A stretch of 64,000 nucleotides of DNA from Beaufortia kweichowensis (taxonomy: Eukaryota > Chordata > Actinopteri > Cypriniformes > Gastromyzontidae): positions 5,786,075 through 5,850,074 of the forward strand of contig CM032811.1 in the NCBI GenBank assembly GCA_019155185.1, given 5' to 3'. The translations under genes were made by a program, and so were the position numbers. The notes below the pieces were generated by a model that worked only from the letters and a program-made list of their open reading frames with translations, was not told the DNA's origin and ran no database searches. Of the stretch, positions 60,771 to 64,000 are shown piece after piece. Position 1 is the first letter of the stretch. The number at the start of each line of letters is the position of its first letter.

Positions 60771-61673
60771 ATTTGTAATTCTATGTATTTGAACACATTT
60801 AGATCAAATTTGAATACATTTTGGATCAAAAGTAAAGTTAGCCAATCAAATTATTGTGAATATTTTTGAATACTTATATTCAAATACATTTTCAAAACTT
60901 CATATTCAAAGATTCGTATTTAAAGAGTTTTGATTTTACAGTAATATAGTCAATACTTCATTATTCAGCTCACAAGTCATTGGAAATATGAATCGCTCTT
61001 AGACCAAATCAACCAGCACAAGCACGATTTCAGTGGAAAAGTGATATTTAATGAAGACTAGGTCTGATGCTGGGAGACAGAACCAGTGCGTGTCACTTGC
61101 CAACATGATTGAGACTGTTGAGAAGGAAAAATGGACAGAATTCGTAAAAATGTCAAAACCAACCTTTTAAAACCCAAATTTACTGTATCTTCACCAAATC
61201 CAAACTGAAACATCTATGTGTGTATCTAACATGTAGTCGTCCACAGATACTGTACTGCCTTAAGACAAGTTTAGTAGGTAAGGGTGACAACATTGAAAGA
61301 TGGACAGGGACGATATGTGAAGGCTTTTTAATTTTTCATGACACGGGTGCTGCTGCTGTCAGCAACTTCTCTCACCTACAACAGGTGCAAGAACAGATGG
61401 CCCATACAAAACCTTTATTTCAGTCTCAAACCAGAGAACAAACTGCACAACTAAACCTTTCCAGCTGCTGAGGGGTTACGGGACTTCTTGGGATAACGTT
61501 TTGTCTGTTATAATTTACAGAGCTACAGTATTTCTACTGTTACAGTTTTTATACTAAATTACTAGAAAAAAAACATGATACCAGAACTATCCTTTTTCCG
61601 AACCTGCTTGTCGTGGGACAACTCGAGTCTATGCCAGCATCTGAGACCATAGGTAGGAAAGATTCGCTTAAAT
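60771..61673. other. Unique sequence, about 0.9 kb
   Basis: No gene or recognised repeat. Confidence 0.45.
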
Positions 61674-61929
61674 ATGAATGAAATTTTAATCTAATCATGA
61701 CAAACTACAGTATATATTGATGGAAAGGTATAAGACTTAAGAATAAATATTTGACACATTGCCATAAAAATGAACATAAAACTAAAAAAGTGAATCTTAT
61801 TTATAAAACACAAAAAATAGAAAACATTTTAAAAAATGTTTAATATCTAATTTCTAACATTTAAAAAATTGTAGTTCAGTGAATTTTTATGTGTGTGCTC
61901 AATATGTGCAGTGACAGTTATCAGATTAA
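61674..61929 (+). mobile_element. Family A TTAA-type MITE, copy with right end
   Basis: 'tttaatctaatcatgacaaa' starts the recognisable body. The right end 'caatatgtgcagtgacagtt' then ATCAGATTAA, with TTAA at 61926-61929, closes it. The left terminus is lost. Confidence 0.8.
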
Positions 61930-63161
61930 CTAAGTTTTATGAATGACCCTAAGAATAATACCAGTTAGTGAATAATGGGCACCCGATGTCCCCGTTAACA
62001 GTGACCTCTATTGCAATTTATAAATCAATCCAATCCAGTCAGTTGTACTCCATGTCACATCTTGCCTAAAGCACTAAAATCCATTTTTAAGATTTTCCCA
62101 CCTCCAAAATCCCAAGTTGATTTACAAAAGTGTCACAAAGCATTCTTCTGTCTGTTATCTGTTCCCCATAGCTCAGTCTCACTGAAGAGGCCTTATCCTA
62201 GAAGATATGTGGAGGTAGTATTTGTCCACCAATACGCCACAGAGCATCATCCAACAGTAACTGGTCCTGTCAGCCTATTTCTGGCAGCAGCGTATAGATA
62301 TTAAAAAGACTTCACCCCTTCATCATTCGGTCATGGAATATTCACCCACACCCATCCTGGACACAGCAAGAGCACTTTAGAAATATAAACAACTGGTATC
62401 ACACTACCCACTTAACATAGTCTCATATAGCCTTTGACTAAAAAATCTCGTTCACGTTGCAGTTTATTCTGGCTAGATACTGCCCACCTAAAGCGAACAC
62501 GCCCAAACAACCTGAGCAACATGTTATGCGACCAGCTAATTAACCTTTTAGGATGGATTATACAACAAAAATATGCCTTTATGATTATATGAATTTATTT
62601 AAATAATCAACATTGTAGGCTGCTGTTCTGCTTGAGTCTAATGCAAGATTAAGACTGTAGACACGCGTGTAAACGTATGCAGAAAGTCATGCTTTGCCTC
62701 AAGCTAAAACATCTGAGCTGAACAGTAGATGAAAGTCCACATGCCAAATCTCCCAAGATTTTAAATATCCAAGAGACTCTCACCTGCCAAATTATTTAGC
62801 ACCAGCTGTCACAATCTTATCTCGTAATTGTGACTCATTATTAACCATAGGCCTCAAGGTCAGCAGTGTATCTCTATGGGATTGTTTCTCATCTACTACA
62901 ACTTCCAAAGTCAAGGTTTACCCAGACCTCAAGTTCTTCCTATTAAACACAAATCAGTGTTATCTACAAGCTATCATTCTCATTTATTGGATACAGTTCT
63001 CTGGCATTAAAACAACTGCCGGTGAGATTTCTGGGTAACTGGGGAATCCTAGACCAGCGATCTCCTTGTGTCATTTAAATCGGTTTATTCCTCCATCCGC
63101 CTCTCTCTCTCTTTCTGTGTTTCGTATGGTATTTATAGATATCCCTCCTTCTGAACAGCTG
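61930..63161. other. Unique sequence, about 1.2 kb
   Basis: No gene recognised. A 97-codon frame at 62011-62304 has no domain. Confidence 0.45.
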
Positions 63162-63329
63162 ACATAAAATCATTCTACATAATGTCAAGAACATTCCTTG
63201 AAAAGATAACCTTGATATCTTTAATATTGACATGTCACATATTAATATTATAGTGAAATGAATAGGTGAAATCAAACTTTGATGCTCATTATCCCAAAAT
63301 TTGGTTTTTAGCCTGGAGACAGAGTCACA
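63162..63329 (+). mobile_element. Family B element, copy 4, left end missing
   Basis: 'ataaaatcattctacataat' through 'gtgaaatcaaactttgatgc' to 'gagacagagtcaca' matches the family from its interior to its right end. The TGTGACCC left end is absent. Confidence 0.75.
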
Positions 63330-64000
63330 AGTTTGACAGGTGTTGCTGTTTGGTTTAGTGCAGAAACATGTAATGTAAATTTATTAAAAATTTTGTGTGT
63401 GGTATTTCATTACATGGTACATTTTGATTAGAATAGTGCTGCAGCATTTACTGTTAATGTATTGTAAATTATTATACTGTAATTCTTATAGGTTAAATGT
63501 TCATTATAATGAAAGGTTCATTATAATATACGCCTTTGCTGCCCACAGAAAGTAAGCAGAAGAAATTATTAAATGGAAAAGTTATTATAGTTAAAATATA
63601 CTGTCCACTGTAAAAATAGAAAAATATGGACAGAACATACAGTTGGGTTATAAAATTGTTCATAGGAGGGCTGGGTTGTTGTCACTAAACATACCAAACA
63701 ACACAACATATGGGTTAAAACAACTCGGCATAAACAGATTTATTTTAGGTTCATTTATAATCCAACTGTGTTCCATTCATATTTATTCCAGCTTTTTTAC
63801 AGTCATAGTCATAATCAAGACTACAGGTATATCCAGACATGCGGCGTAATCTGAAGTCAGAATAAATCTGAGGACCCATCCCAGGTTTTTGCACTAAAAT
63901 GATGAAAGTGATATATTTTGAGTAGACCTACATTTTTCATTTATACTAGTCAGACATTTTAAAGTTATAATTTGTGCATTCAGATACAAAATTTTTCTGT
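63330..64000. other. AT-rich unique sequence to window end
   Basis: No gene or recognised repeat. Confidence 0.45.

Overview
The window looks like AT-rich, gene-poor nuclear DNA from a teleost fish, most likely a cyprinid or close relative. The main evidence is the repeat content: several short inverted-repeat DNA elements, a tRNA-derived SINE with the 'GTAAGTCGCTTTGGATAAAAG' type tail, the 3' end of an I-clade-like LINE ending in (GAA)n, a Tc1-like remnant, Harbinger-like transposase debris, and long (CT)n, (GATA)n and (AT)n microsatellites. I recognise these families from general knowledge of fish genomes; I could not search a repeat library, so family names are tentative and the species is not identified.

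No confident host protein-coding gene is visible. Nearly all open frames are 60-120 codons, lack recognisable domains and lie in repeats or non-coding sequence. The exceptions are fossils of mobile elements: a LINE C-terminus with a C-x2-C-x7-H-x4-C knuckle (about 25.1-25.6 kb), a frameshifted Harbinger-type transposase C-terminus (53.0-53.3 kb, minus strand), and a short exon-like frame inside a 672-bp inverted-repeat element (27.1-27.8 kb).

Layout. 0-9 kb: unique AT-rich DNA with two copies of a TTAA-flanked short element (family A), one family B element, two further MITEs, a pure 147-bp (CT) tract and a CpG-rich candidate enhancer at 7.1-7.4 kb. 9.9-11.1 kb: the densest CpG region, with possible exon and promoter signals; the best place to look for an unannotated transcript. 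11-24 kb: unique DNA with microsatellites, a hairpin, family A copies, SINE pieces and a candidate enhancer near 19 kb. 24-28 kb: repeat-dense, with a 76-bp direct duplication, a LINE inserted in an LTR-like element with a 14-bp target duplication, and the 672-bp DNA transposon. 28-45 kb: mostly unique, with SINE remnants, a GATA/GATG tract, a solo LTR with a perfect 5-bp target duplication and candidate enhancers near 37.5 and 39 kb. 45-64 kb: unique DNA with more family A and B copies, a head-to-head SINE pair, the Harbinger fossil, a Tc1-like element carrying a nested family B element, and a foldback element.

The overall picture is a gene desert or very large intron: islands of higher-GC unique sequence that could be regulatory, separated by transposon insertions. 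Regulatory calls rest on composition and motif content only and carry low confidence; the transposon calls with matching termini and target duplications are the best supported statements here.
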